From contig JAIOJX010000027.1 in assembly GCA_022376925.1 (NCBI GenBank), positions 17,253,471 through 17,317,470 on the forward strand: a DNA stretch of 64,000 nucleotides, written 5' to 3'. The translations under genes were made by a program, and so were the position numbers. This DNA is from Tragulus kanchil (Eukaryota; Chordata; Mammalia; Artiodactyla; Tragulidae). Below are positions 43,903 through 55,578 of this stretch, one piece after another; the stretch's first letter is position 1, and every line of letters starts with the position of its first letter. The notes below the pieces were generated by a model. That model did no database searches. It saw only the letters and a program-made list of their open reading frames with translations, and was not told the origin of the DNA.

Positions 43903-44797
43903 GCCCACCCTCACTTTGATAACCCCAGCCTGCGCCTGTGGTCTGGGGGCAATTCCGGGGTGGCTCCTCTGCTGCCTCCTGATGGCCGTCCTCGCTATTC
44001 TTAGGTTGCTTCTCGAAGGGACTGGTTCCCTCCCCACCACTTACAGCCTCAAACCCCACACAAGAAGACACATCACGCTTTCCGTGTTCACAGGCCCGCC
44101 TGCCTCCCCGTCCCTGCCTCTGGATGTCACGGCGTTTTCCCAGCCAAGAATAAACTGAAAGGCGCCTGAGGATTGTTTTTTTTTTTTGAGACTTCAGGTC
44201 AGGTTATTGACTTCCATCCCAGACCCCAGTTACATCCCCTGCGCTCAGAGCCCTCCACGGACCTGGAGACAGGGTGGGGATGGCGGGTGCTGGAAGCCAT
44301 CAGCGAGACCTGCCGAGGCTGGGCGTGTCCTGTCTTGATAGTAAAGGGTTCAAAAGACATGGAAAGGGCTCAAAATGTCAGGAGGATGTGGGAGAGCGAA
44401 TAAGCATGACGGTAAGACACTTGGTGGGGCTGGCGTGAGTGGTGGTCATCAAAAGTAGGCCTGCGTGTGTCTACCTTGGCCACCCCCGCGTCCAGAGCGT
44501 CAGTTCCTGTCCGGAGTAGAAAGCCTTGGAGCAGCACCCAATGCGCAAAGCCAGAAAACCTTTTTTTTTTTTTTTTCCGGTCATGATACTTAATGGCCAT
44601 CACCCACCTTCTTTGAGTCTTTATTTCTTTGCTCCTTTCTTATTTGCGAGTGGTCTTTCAGGTTCCCACAGGGCTGACTCATCCAGCCCTCTGCTGTCAG
44701 GTTGAAAACCTTCATGAGTACTTTCTAGCCATCTCTGCGGGGTCGGGGTTTTAGTGATGCTCCAGGCAGGATGCCCGGTGCTCCTGTGCCTGGCCCT

Positions 44798-45014
44798 CTA
44801 TTTATTTATGGCCGTGCTGGGTCTTGATTTATGGCACGCGGGCTTTCTCAGGTTGTAGAGAGCAGGGGCTCTTCTTGCTCATGGTGCACAGTAGGTGGGG
44901 TTTGGGGGCTCCGTGGCCCTGTGGCGCGTGGGATCTTCCCAGATCAGGAATCAAACCTGTGCCCCCTGCCTTGGGGGGCGGGATTCTTCACCACTGGGCC
45001 CCCAGGGAAGTCCA
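44798..45014 (-). mobile_element. CHR-2-like SINE, duplicate
   Basis: Copy of 43684-43902 with GTGGGG in place of GTGAGG. Confidence 0.72.
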
Positions 45015-46381
45015 GAGCCCACCCTCACTTTGATAACCCCAGCCTGCGCCTGTGGTCTGGGGGCAATTCCGGGGTGGCTCCTCTGCTGCCTCCTGATGGC
45101 CGTCCTCGCTATTCTTAGGTTGCTTCTCGAAGGGACTGGTTCCCTCCCCACCACTTACAGCCTCAAACCCCACACAAGAAGACACATCACGCTTTCCGTG
45201 TTCACAGGCCCGCCTGCCTCCCCGTCCCTGCCTCTGGATGTCACGGCGTTTTCCCAGCCAAGAATAAACTGAAAGGCGCCTGAGGATTGTTTTTTTTTTT
45301 TGAGACTTCAGGTCAGGTTATTGACTTCCATCCCAGACCCCAGTTACATCCCCTGCGCTCAGAGCCCTCCACGGACCTGGAGACAGGGTGGGGATGGCGG
45401 GTGCTGGAAGCCATCAGCGAGACCTGCCGAGGCTGGGCGTGTCCTGTCTTGATAGTAAAGGGTTCAAAAGACATGGAAAGGGCTCAAAATGTCAGGAGGA
45501 TGTGGGAGAGCGAATAAGCATGACGGTAAGACACTTGGTGGGGCTGGCGTGAGTGGTGGTCATCAAAAGTAGGCCTGCGTGTGTCTACCTTGGCCACCCC
45601 CGCGTCCAGAGCGTCAGTTCCTGTCCGGAGTAGAAAGCCTTGGAGCAGCACCCAATGCGCAAAGCCAGAAAACCTTTTTTTTTTTTTTTCGGTCATGATA
45701 CTTAATGGCCATCACCCACCTTCTTTGAGTCTTTATTTCTTTGCTCCTTTCTTATTTGCGAGTGGTCTTTCAGGTTCCCACAGGGCTGACTCATCCAGCC
45801 CTCTGCTGTCAGGTTGAAAACAAATAGAATTAGAAAGCGTAGAGCTTAGGCAACATGGAGGTTGTAAACTGAAATCCTTCAAGCCAGGGCACACTGAGTG
45901 AGCTGTCTGTGTGTCTGTGTGCAAATGCTTGTACTGAGCTGTTCACGGGTCCCTGAGACCTGTGCTACCCCCAGACTTTCAGGAGGGTGCCTGCTAGCTC
46001 CAAGGCGCTAGGCTCTACCTGGAGGAGCTGTCCCTTTTGGTGTGGTTGGTTGGTCCTGTTTCCACCGGGAGAACCATGGACCGTGAGCTGATGTGTCCGT
46101 TTCTAGCCAGAGGTGTGGGGGCTCCTGTGTGTCAGGTGGCCTCTCCCTATCACAGAATTGAGCCATTGGAGGAGGATTGCTCTGGGGCAGAGCAAGTGGC
46201 TTTGTTTCCTTCAGAAGCATTTAGAAGCATGTGGCTTCCTGTCTTGGACCCTGCCTCTCCCCCCAGCAAAGAGCAAGACTTGATGCAAAGTTGACTGAAT
46301 CTGAGCCACACGCGTAGACACCCCTTTTACGTCTGGGTTTTTAATCTCCAAGTGGGATTTGCTGGACCCACACCTAGGATT

Positions 46382-46512
46382 GTGGAGGAGGAAATGGCAA
46401 CCCACGCCGGCCTTCTTGCCTGGGGAATCCCACAGACAGAGGAGTCCAGCCGGCTACGGTCCATGGGGTTGCATGGTGTCGGACACATCTAAAGCAACTT
46501 AGCAGCAGCATA
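46382..46512 (+). mobile_element. Bov-A fragment
   Basis: GGAGGAGGAAATGGCAACCC to CTAAAGCAACTTAGCAGCAG, with no tRNA-like head. Confidence 0.78.
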
Positions 46513-46865
46513 CCTGGGGTTGGGCTGGCTACCTTATTTTCCAGATGGATCAGATCATCATGGAGAAGCATAAGGATCACTTGTATCAATCAGTGTTAGT
46601 TAAAAAGTAATACCGTTAGCTGTTCCGATGCAAACCAGCTCTTGGTGTCGAGAGCGAGCAGTACCTGTTAATTGTTTTGAAAACCAATTTCTTATTCCAC
46701 CACTCACGTCTTGAGAACTGAATGTGCCTAAATCTCTGACATTTCTAATGATTTCACTGCTTTATCTGTCTGCAAATTACTTTCTAGGTGACAGGGTTAT
46801 TTGTAAACCAAAGGTTTGGACCACCTTTGCTCTTCCTTGTATTTAGCTGCAGATGGGATGTACCT

Positions 46866-47082
46866 GGGCTTCCCACGTGGCACTAGGGATCAAGAGCCCA
46901 CCTGCCAATGCAGGAGACATAAGAGACGTGGGTTCAGTCCCTGGGTCGGGAAGATCCCCCGGAGGAGGGCATGGCCACCCTCTCCAGCACGGTTGCCTGG
47001 GAAATCCCGTGGACAGAGGAGCCTGTGGTCCATAAGGTCGCAGAGTCGGACGTGACTGAAGCGATTTAACACGCACACATGG
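46866..47082 (+). mobile_element. Bov-tA SINE
   Basis: GGGCTTCCCACGTGGCACTAG to GGACGTGACTGAAGCGATTT, located 275 bp upstream of exon 12. Confidence 0.85.
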
Positions 47083-47357
47083 GTTGCACGTAGCCTACGC
47101 ACATATGTATGTTTTAAAGCAGCGGATACTGTGTCATGGAAGCAACAAGACACCGAGATGGGAGGAGTAGCGACCAAAATGCATCTTGTCGAAGTTGGCA
47201 TTGCTGAGTGTGTGCCTGTCTGGGAATGGGTGGGAAGAGTCTAGTGTAGCCCTGAGGGGGTCCTTAATCTGTTGACTAACCAGATCTGTCCATTCGCTGA
47301 CCTCCTGTGTTCTCGGTGACAGACACTAACATCGGGCGTTTTTCTTCTCTCTACCAG

Positions 47358-47435
47358 CAACATCCATTTTTCACCCTACACGAATCCAAAGCGACAGACG
47401 TGGCGTCTTTTGTAAAATCAATTCTTGGAGACTAA
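47358..47435 (+). CDS. MAP2K6: MAP2K6 exon 12 with stop, first copy
   Basis: This 78-nt coding part of the terminal exon encodes residues 310-334 and TAA. QHPFFTLHES closes the kinase domain, and the C-terminal tail is the DVD region used for docking upstream MAP3Ks. Against the human protein as recalled, residue 321 is Ala instead of Gly and residue 330 is Ser instead of Leu (VKSILGD). The acceptor is TCTCTACCAG. The coding part is identical to that at 48478. In this order a transcript would use this first copy and carry the second inside its 3' UTR. Confidence 0.92.
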   Translation, partial: QHPFFTLHESKATDVASFVKSILGD

Positions 47436-47985
47436 CGATCATGGACTCCGTCGGCTGGCCCTCCTGTGGACTGGTGGGTTTCCGGGCTGAAGTTCACGAA
47501 AGCGCCAAAAGAAACTCATTTTTGAGATGATTTAGCCTTGCCTCTCCAAAGGCTTTTTTCCTCCCCATGTTCTCTTTTTTCCCCTCCAAAGGGGGCCTTG
47601 GAATCTATAGTTAGAGAATGAACTGTCTAGATGGATGAAATATGATAAAGGCTTAGGACTTAAAAAGGTGATTAAATATTTAACGATGTGTCATATGAGT
47701 CCGTAAGCTTCTCAGACTTCTGTTCTTTACAAAACGAATGCATTGGCCCTGGTACAAAGGTGCTACCACAGTGATGAAATTGTAAGTAGATCTGTAGTCT
47801 GTTCCCTTATTATTTTAATATTTATGTTTAAGTGCTTGGTTGACAAGATTCCATTTTATGCGAGGAAAGGGGAGACAAAAGCCGAGAGTGGGTTGGCAGT
47901 ATTTATAGGCTTTTTATTTTGCAAGTGCCCAACATTTGGACCACCTTTGCTCTTCCTTGTATTTAGCTGCAGATGGGATGTACCT

Positions 47986-48202
47986 GGGCTTCCCACGTGG
48001 CACTAGGGATCAAGAGCCCACCTGCCAATGCAGGAGACATAAGAGACGTGGGTTCAGTCCCTGGGTCGGGAAGATCCCCCGGAGGAGGGCATGGCCACCC
48101 TCTCCAGCACGGTTGCCTGGGAAATCCCGTGGACAGAGGAGCCTGTGGTCCATAAGGTCGCAGAGTCGGACGTGACTGAAGCGATTTAACACGCACACAT
48201 GG
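47986..48202 (+). mobile_element. Bov-tA SINE, duplicate
   Basis: Identical copy of 46866-47082, placed between the two exon 12 copies. Confidence 0.85.
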
Positions 48203-48477
48203 GTTGCACGTAGCCTACGCACATATGTATGTTTTAAAGCAGCGGATACTGTGTCATGGAAGCAACAAGACACCGAGATGGGAGGAGTAGCGACCAAAAT
48301 GCATCTTGTCGAAGTTGGCATTGCTGAGTGTGTGCCTGTCTGGGAATGGGTGGGAAGAGTCTAGTGTAGCCCTGAGGGGGTCCTTAATCTGTTGACTAAC
48401 CAGATCTGTCCATTCGCTGACCTCCTGTGTTCTCGGCGACAGACACTAACATCGGGCGTTTTTCTTCTCTCTACCAG

Positions 48478-48555
48478 CAACATCCATTTTTCACCCTACA
48501 CGAATCCAAAGCGACAGACGTGGCGTCTTTTGTAAAATCAATTCTTGGAGACTAA
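48478..48555 (+). CDS. MAP2K6: MAP2K6 exon 12 with stop, second copy
   Basis: This repeats the coding part of the terminal exon at 47358, and the first visible difference lies just after the stop codon (CCGCGG here, CCGTCGG in the first copy). It is linked to the unduplicated downstream DNA, so the true 3' UTR should be read from this copy. Confidence 0.92.
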   Translation, partial: QHPFFTLHESKATDVASFVKSILGD

Positions 48556-49047
48556 CGATCATGGACTCCGCGGCTGGCCCTCCTGTGGACTGGTGGGTTT
48601 CCGGGCTGAAGTTCACGAAAGCGCCAAAAGAAACTCATTTTTGAGATGATTTAGCCTTGCCTCTCCAAAGGCTTTTTTCCTCCCCATGTTCTCTTTTTTC
48701 CCCTCCAAAGGGGGCCTTGGAATCTATAGTTAGAGAATGAACTGTCTAGATGGATGAAATATGATAAAGGCTTAGGACTTAAAAAGGTGATTAAATATTT
48801 AACGATGTGTCATATGAGTCCGTAAGCTTCTCAGACTTCTGTTCTTTACAAAACGAATGCATTGGCCCTGGTACAAAGGTGCTACCACAGTGATGAAATT
48901 GTAAGTAGATCTGTAGTCTGTTCCCCTTATTATTTTAATATTTATGTTTAAGTGCTTGGTTGACAAGATTCCATTTTATGCGAGGAAAGGGGAGACAAAA
49001 GCCGAGAGTGGGTTGGCAGTATTTATAGGCTTTTTTATTTTGCAAGT
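48556..49047 (+). other. MAP2K6: MAP2K6 3' UTR, proximal part
   Basis: The sequence following the stop codon is AT-rich and free of SINEs. It resembles the human MAP2K6 3' UTR as I remember it (TGAGATGATTTAGCCTTGCC and the GGCCCTGGTACAAAGGTGCT segment). It includes an ATTAAA at 48790-48795, repeated at 47671-47676 in the first copy, that could be a polyadenylation signal, and several ATTTA-type elements. The true 3' end is not determined. Confidence 0.55.
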
Positions 49048-49627
49048 TTGACTGTGTCTGTGGTCCAGAAGAAATTATTTAATGTGCATCTTTGAGAGTG
49101 TTATGAAAGCGTCCACCAAGAGCTCCCAAGAAGCCGTCTGACCGCGGCCGTGTCCCTCCATGTCTGCTCCACCCTGGGTCCTGACCGCATCTTCCGGTGA
49201 AGCCCCAGGGTTTCCTGGTCATATAATAGTTTCCCCACTTTGAAAAACATCAAGTCCCCTTTGTCGCAGCTCAGAGTCCCAGGATTGACTGTCCTGCTGG
49301 CGTTTGTAGTGTGGTACAAGGCTCTGGGCGATGTGATTTTCTGTCACCTACCCATCCATCTGCGTGTGTGTACGTAGTCGGTATCACAAATTCTGCCATC
49401 TGGCTGTTATAAATAACACCCGTCGCTGGTAAGGAGGAGGCCTGTCAGTCCTGAGGGGAAACAGGTGCACCCGCACAGAGAACCCATGCCTTCCTCTGCC
49501 CCTGTCCCCCGTACCGAGTGTCAGCCCCAACGACTGCCTTTGTCCTTACTGTAATCTCGCTCTCTGATGTTGTCTTCTGTTCTGTGAAGAAGCCTTGCTG
49601 GAAAGGGAAGGGCTGAGGCGGAAGAAA

Positions 49628-49633
49628 AATAAA
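49628..49633 (+). promoter_or_regulatory. candidate polyadenylation signal AATAAA
   Basis: This is a canonical AATAAA about 1.07 kb after the last stop codon, followed by a GT-rich stretch (GGCTGTGAGTAGGTTTGG). It is a plausible distal MAP2K6 polyadenylation signal, but AATAAA is frequent by chance. Another occurs at 50957-50962. Confidence 0.3.
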
Positions 49634-50619
49634 GGCTGTGAGTAGGTTTGGATGCGGTGAGAGGGTCACGAGGTGGCAGGGTCGGGCGAACTCCTGGGGA
49701 CAGATGGCCGCGTCCGAGGCGCGTCCTCTTTTTCGGCCGTGGGTTGCTCCTCCGTGGGAGGCTGGCTCCGGGGGGATTCCGAGCAGGTTGACCAGGCAGC
49801 AGTTTGCTCTCACGGCCGGATCCCCCCATGGGTCCTCTGATTTGGGGTCTTGCTTTGGAAGCCCGAGGAGTGAAGCGGTCCACAGGGAAAGCACGGCCCA
49901 TGAGGACCAGGAGGCACTGCTGTGGACTCTGTGCTCAGACAGAGCTGCTCTTGCAGCTTGAGGGCAGCGGACTTTTAGTTTCAAAAGAGGACACCGGCTG
50001 CTCCTTTCTTCGCCTCAAGGCCACAAACAGGGAGAAGCCTCCCTCCCTGAGCACGCCTCCTTTTCCCTTTTGGCTTTAGAAGTGCCGTCGTATCTGCTTC
50101 TCTCTCTGTCTTTTCTCCTCGTTCTCGGCCTCCGGCTCCTGCCCAGAGAGGGTGTGGCATGTCCATACACCCGTTCATCTTCGTTTCCTAGAGGCGCCTG
50201 CTTGATAAACATCAAATGCATCTGCCTTCATGCTGTTCCTGTCCGTCTCATCCTTTTCCAGCTAGAAAAAAGGAAATTAGCCCAGGGATCGTGGTCATTC
50301 ACTTTCCTACCCTTCTTTCTAAAGCTGGAAGTTTCTCTCTTTGAGAGCCAGAGGAGGAAACAAATCACACGACTAATGCAGCCGTCCTCTTAAAGTACCA
50401 GAAAACATCTGAAACCACTTCACGACAGCTTTTGGTGGAATAGGTAAAGCAAAGCTTCTCGTCTGGTCAGGGGACTTATCACTTATTCAGTGTGATTTTT
50501 ACTTTGAACTATTCGTAACTAACTGTCTTTCTCACGTGTTCACCTCTTCAGTCTGTGAGCCCAGAGCCTGAACCTGCAAAGCAAGCCTCCTTGGGTAGAG
50601 GAGTTAGTCATGGTTTTCA

Positions 50620-50778
50620 GTCCGGATACATATTGTAATCCCCGGGAGCTTGTGGACCCTCAATGCCAAGGTCCCAGAGATTCTCACCTAGTTGGTCTGG
50701 GTAGGACCTGGCAGTTGGTATTTTTTACAAGCCACTCCATGACTCTGACATGCAGCAGGGTTGAGAACACTGGTCTGC
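50620..50778. mobile_element. MER5-like DNA transposon remnant
   Basis: GGGAGCTTGTGGACCCTCAA, AGATTCTCACCTAGTTGGTC, TTTTTTACAAGCCACTCC and GGTTGAGAACACTGG match the MER5A-type order. Confidence 0.6.
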
Positions 50779-52082
50779 TCCCTGCTAAAGAGAGAGATGG
50801 AGTAATGAAGTTTGGGGTGCCTTTTCCTGTCGAAGCCAAGTGTTCCATAGCTATTAGGTATCTTATGTCCTAAAGTAGAACGGCCTGACAGCTTTACGAG
50901 TCTAAAGTATAGATGTTTTTAGAACTGGGTTGTAAGTTCTAAACAGCTAATTTTGAAATAAATATAGAGAAGCATAAACTATATTTAAGTTGATGTAAGG
51001 CGGGAGTCTCCCAAATGTGCATGTGTGTACGTGTAAACAGAGCGTGCGAGAGAAGATATTCTTATCCAAGGATGATAAGCAACATGGTTGACTGGCCACA
51101 CAGTTTGTGTGGGTTTTTCTGTAAGATGTTCTGTTACGGAAGAACCCAAATGAACTTTGCGGCCAACACTCTATTTAATGTGCTACCAGCGTGGACAGTC
51201 TGAGTATTAGCCTTGCCTATCATCCGTGTACATGTCTCTATAAAAGAGATCATGGTCTTTTTTCCCTCAGATAGACTTGATGTGTGATATATTGATCCAT
51301 ATTCTATAGATTTTATAAAATACCCAGCTCTCTGTATTGTTAACTTCAGAGGTGTGCCCCAAAGGTCATGGAAGGACTTCTCAGGACAATATTTATGTGT
51401 GTGTATTAATATTGGTGAGTATTGTTCACAGAGAAGCCACCTTCAGGGTTATTTTCTAAAATATTTTGGCCACTTCTCTTTCCGGAAGGGCTTCGAAATC
51501 CATTTCCGCTCCCATACGTGTGACATGTGGGATCCTAATTACTCCTTAGTGGTCGGTTTGTTTTCATGAAATTCCTCACCGATTATTTCTCTCTTTGTTG
51601 TGCCACTTTGTTTCTCAGTTAGCACCAAGTTGTGTTTATCAATTTCTAGAAGTCAAACTTGCTCCTGGAGCTGGAGTTTTGCCATTAAAATGTTTAAAAA
51701 AACAATTATTTTACTGATATTTGTGTTTAAAAAAATCTACTTCCAAGAAGCGTGACCTTTCATAACCATTCAAACTTTTAAAGTCTTTTAAATAGATCAT
51801 GCAGTGGGCTCTGAAGATAATTTCAAATGGATTTCTCAAGAAAGTGTGTGTTATGTTTTTAAGCAAGGTCAACCTTTCTGTTAACAAGTGTAGAGTATTC
51901 CCGTGGTGAGTAAAGGAGAAAGAACTCGCTCACACAGGTGTGCGTGTCCAGTGATAAAATATCAGTCAGATCGTTCCTGCTTTCCCACCTGGCAAGATCT
52001 AGCAGCCAGTGTGGAGGAGTCATCCCTCTTCATCCATTGTTCTAGTGAGCATGCGCGGTCACGCGGACGTAACCGGAACAGC

Positions 52083-52190
52083 CCGGTTCAGTCGCTCAGA
52101 CGTGTCCGACTCTTTGTGACCCTGTGGACCACAGCACCAGGCCTCGCTGTCCTTGGTCTCCTGGAGCTTGCTCAGACTCATGTCCACTGG
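52083..52190 (-). mobile_element. ART2-like SINE fragment
   Basis: GGTTCAGTCGCTCAGACGTG to CTTGCTCAGACTCATGTCCAC. Confidence 0.7.
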
Positions 52191-52433
52191 TTAAACGAGC
52201 AGCTGCTATCTTGCTTGCACTGTCTGAGATGGAAAGTGAATGTGTGCATGTGTGTGTATTGCTCAGAATCACTTGTCTTTTTCAGTTCTTGTGTATCCCG
52301 CAAACCTAGCCCCCAGATGTTCATGCCAGACAGTCCTGAACATCCTCTGTTGAGGGTGCTGTCGATTATCTTAGTAATTTTGTCCGTGGTTCCCTAGGCC
52401 AGAAGAAATACTTTGTAGTTCCATTTATTAAGT

Positions 52434-52660
52434 TGCTGCTGTTGTTCAGTCGCTCAGTCATGTCCAGCTCTTTGTGACCCCATGAACTGTGGCCCACCGT
52501 GTTCCCCTGTCCGTGACTGTCTCCTGGAGGTTGCTCAAACTCATGTCCATTGAGTCGGTGATGCCATCCAACCATCTCAGCCTCTGCTGCCCCTTTCTCC
52601 TCTTGCCCTTAATCTTTACCAGCGTCAGGCTCATTTCCAATGAGTTGGGCTGACTTAGCA
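52434..52660 (-). mobile_element. ART2-like SINE
   Basis: TTGTTCAGTCGCTCAGTCATG, AGGTTGCTCAAACTCATGTCC, GTGATGCCATCCAACCATCTC and CATTTCCAATGAGTTGGG. Confidence 0.75.
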
Positions 52661-53014
52661 AGTGAACAGCAACAAACACGTGTGAGTAGAATTGAAGACT
52701 ATCCAGCCTAGTTCCCTTGGACTGTCGGCATCTTGACCTCACTTGTCATTCGAGCTAGGACATCGAGCCCTTTATTCTTGGGCATGTACAGTTCGATTTG
52801 GGGAGAGATTTGCATCGTATTTCTTTCTCGTAACTGTCGGTATGGACAGACTTCTCTGTGGGCAGTTGATTTGGGCAGGTGTGAGTTTTGTTACACGTTT
52901 GCATTTCTGGGTTTCAGGGTCTCTTTCAAGAGATCGGACAAACGCCCTTACGACTTGGAGCCTGCATTTCGGGAGAGCGTGGGGGCGCTTAGGCCCTTCT
53001 GTCGTCGCCATTTG

Positions 53015-53330
53015 GGTGCTCCGTCATGCCTGACTCTGTGCCGCCCTATGCGCTGCACGCGCCAGGCTTCCCTGCCCTTCGCCGTATCCTGGAGCTCGCT
53101 TAAACTCGTGCTCCTTGAGTCAGGGAGGCCATGCAGCCATCTCACCCTGTTGCCTCCTTCTCCTCCTGCCCTCAGTCTTCCCCAGCATCAGGGCCTTCTG
53201 CACCAAGTCGGCTCTTTCCATCAGGAGGCCAAAGTATTAGAGCTTCAGCTTCAGGATCAGTCCTTCTAATGAGTATTCAGTGTTGATTTTCTTTAGGATT
53301 GATGGTTTGATCTCCTTAGGCACTTCCTTG
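53015..53330 (-). mobile_element. ART2-like SINE
   Basis: GTGCTCCGTCATGCCTGACTC to AGTATTCAGTGTTGATTTTC and GGTTTGATCTCCTTAGGC. Copy at 54127-54442. Confidence 0.72.
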
Positions 53331-54126
53331 TGTCTTAATGTAGAAAACAAAACAAAACAAAACACCACCAACAACAAGCGGAAACTTCCTAAGTTACCCC
53401 CAGGGTCAGTGGCTTCAGCCAGGCCATCATGGTCTGTTTCTCTTGACTGCATTCTTGCTATTCTTCTGCCCTGGGCTGACTTTGACACTTTTTTTGGAAA
53501 GGAACCAATCCAACTATTTTCATATCTCAAAAGTCAGAATCAGACATGTTTGCGCTGGTCTTGCTTCCATGGACGCTGTTGTTCTCAAATCTTGAAACGG
53601 TGAGGCATAACTGAGGGAGCTTCTAGCAGACCTCAAATTCACAAGATAAGATCTGATAATAAAGCCTCCCTGTGGCCTCTGAAGCACAGCAGCGGGCTGG
53701 AGAGGTCTTGCTCTGAGGTCATGCTCTGCAGTGGCCAGAGATCAACAATTAGCATCCTCTGGTCCTGGTGGTGTTTGTGTTGGCGCCTGAGAGCTGTGTC
53801 AACAGAGCCAGTCAAGCCACTGCCTCGGGGATGTCAGGGGGTTTGAGACTAAACAATGATGTGAAATTCTGCTCAAGGACTGGAGGAAAAGATACACGAA
53901 GGGTGAGTCTTCCCACGGAAGAGTGAGCTGCTAAAAGCAGCAGAACTGTCGGTATGGACAGACTTCTCTGTGGGCAGTTGATTTGGGCAGGTGTGAGTTT
54001 TGTTACACGTTTGCATTTCTGGGTTTCAGGGTCTCTTTCAAGAGATCGGACAAACGCCCTTACGACTTGGAGCCTGCATTTCGGGAGAGCGTGGGGGCGC
54101 TTAGGCCCTTCTGTCGTCGCCATTTG

Positions 54127-54442
54127 GGTGCTCCGTCATGCCTGACTCTGTGCCGCCCTATGCGCTGCACGCGCCAGGCTTCCCTGCCCTTCGCCGTATC
54201 CTGGAGCTCGCTTAAACTCGTGCTCCTTGAGTCAGGGAGGCCATGCAGCCATCTCACCCTGTTGCCTCCTTCTCCTCCTGCCCTCAGTCTTCCCCAGCAT
54301 CAGGGCCTTCTGCACCAAGTCGGCTCTTTCCATCAGGAGGCCAAAGTATTAGAGCTTCAGCTTCAGGATCAGTCCTTCTAATGAGTATTCAGTGTTGATT
54401 TTCTTTAGGATTGATGGTTTGATCTCCTTAGGCACTTCCTTG
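54127..54442 (-). mobile_element. ART2-like SINE, duplicate
   Basis: Copy of 53015-53330 in duplication 15. Confidence 0.72.
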
Positions 54443-55578
54443 TGTCTTAATGTAGAAAACAAAACAAAACAAAACACCACCAACAACAAGCGGAAACTTC
54501 CTAAGTTACCCCCAGGGTCAGTGGCTTCAGCCAGGCCATCATGGTCTGTTTCTCTTGACTGCATTCTTGCTATTCTTCTGCCCTGGGCTGACTTTGACAC
54601 TTTTTTTGGAAAGGAACCAATCCAACTATTTTCATATCTCAAAAGTCAGAATCAGACATGTTTGCGCTGGTCTTGCTTCCATGGACGCTGTTGTTCTCAA
54701 ATCTTGAAACGGTGAGGCATAACTGAGGGAGCTTCTAGCAGACCTCAAATTCACAAGATAAGATCTGATAATAAAGCCTCCCTGTGGCCTCTGAAGCACA
54801 GCAGCGGGCTGGAGAGGTCTTGCTCTGAGGTCATGCTCTGCAGTGGCCAGAGATCAACAATTAGCATCCTCTGGTCCTGGTGGTGTTTGTGTTGGCGCCT
54901 GAGAGCTGTGTCAACAGAGCCAGTCAAGCCACTGCCTCGGGGATGTCAGGGGGTTTGAGACTAAACAATGATGTGAAATTCTGCTCAAGGACTGGAGGAA
55001 AAGATACACGAAGGGTGAGTCTTCCCCACGGAAGAGTGAGCTGCTAAAAGCAGCAGACAAGTCTATCCCTTCATCTATTTTCAGTATTCCTATCAAGATG
55101 ATATCCTAGAGGAAAACCCATCAAAAAGCCGAACTTTTACTAATATCTTTTTTTCCCTTAAAAATGCTGAACTTTCAGAGGATTGATATCCGGAAAATGT
55201 CCTCTTGTTTCCCTATTATTACTGATTTTATGGAGACCATTTTAAACTTGTGGTATCCAGAAGAAAGCAGATGATTAGAGGAGTGATAAAGCATTTTGAG
55301 AATATATCTGTCAGCTGCTTTCGGGGTAAAGAAAAACGAACACAAAACGGAGTCCCCCTAGTGTTTAGGTCTGGGGGCAAACGTTTTTTGGAAAGGTGGA
55401 GCCAAAGGAGATCTCAGGAGGGTGCTTTTTTCCACAAGGCAGAGAACTGTGACTGTTTGAGGAAATACACTACAGGTCTTCACCAGAATTTACAGTTTTA
55501 AAAAAGAAATGTTCCAGGCTAGTTTGAATTTTTGGAAGCAGCGTTGAAAAAGGGTTGGCTTTCTAGTCTGTTTTTCTG

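Larger units (their letters stand above)
43635..45821. repeat. direct duplication 13, offset 1112-1116
   Basis: Copies span 43635-44709 and 44751-45821. The 41 bases between them (44710-44750) read as an indel-rich version of the DNA just upstream of 43635 (TAGCCATC...TGC...GGGTC). Differences are again C, G and T run lengths. Confidence 0.95.
35054..47357 (+). other. MAP2K6: MAP2K6 intron 11
   Basis: This is the longest intron in the window, 12.3 kb as given. It contains four complete duplications and the start of a fifth, which together inflate it by about 4.5 kb. Contents are L1 fragments at 36.8-37.1 kb (antisense) and 38.8-39.3 kb (sense), each with a copy, plus many SINEs. There are unassigned stretches at 35216-36305, 40736-41720, 45130-45820 and 45822-46380. 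Confidence 0.85.
11023..48555 (+). other. MAP2K6: MAP2K6 gene, exons 3-12 (5' end outside window)
   Basis: MAP2K6 (MKK6) is a cytoplasmic and nuclear dual-specificity kinase that phosphorylates Thr and Tyr in the TGY loop of p38 MAP kinases. Ten distinct coding exons with GT/AG borders and compatible phases join into 306 codons ending in TAA. Adding the 28 residues of human exons 1-2 gives 334, the human length as I recall it. That numbering places the ATP lysine at 82, the catalytic Asp at 179, the DFG Asp at 197 and the activating Ser and Thr at 207 and 211, all at the known positions. MAP2K3 is excluded by PPRDLDSKACISIGNQ, KVIDKG-type and SKATDVASF segments. The N-terminal p38 docking peptide and the promoter are upstream. 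Exons 3, 6, 10 and 12 each occur twice inside direct duplications, so any gene model must drop one copy of each. Confidence 0.96.
46815..49047. repeat. direct duplication 14 (contains exon 12 and stop), offset 1120
   Basis: Copies span 46815-47926 and 47935-49047. Eight bases between them resemble the upstream flank of copy one. Differences are TGAC against CGAC, CCGTCGG against CCGCGG after the stop, and T or C run lengths in the 3' UTR. Confidence 0.96.
52832..55057. repeat. direct duplication 15, offset 1112-1113
   Basis: Copies span 52832-53944 and 53944-55057, directly abutting. The one indel I see is CTTCCCACGG against CTTCCCCACGG near the end. The block lies downstream of MAP2K6 and contains an ART2-like element. 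Confidence 0.96.

Noticed and set aside
11023..48555. MAP2K3 instead of MAP2K6
   Set aside because: The residues around PPRDLDSKACISIGNQ, KQVIDKGQTIPEDILGKIAV and SKATDVASF fit MKK6. MKK3 has different residues at these places.
49445..49984. 179-codon open frame on the - strand downstream of the gene
   Set aside because: No domain, signal or paralogue recognised. GC-rich region with several overlapping frames of similar length.
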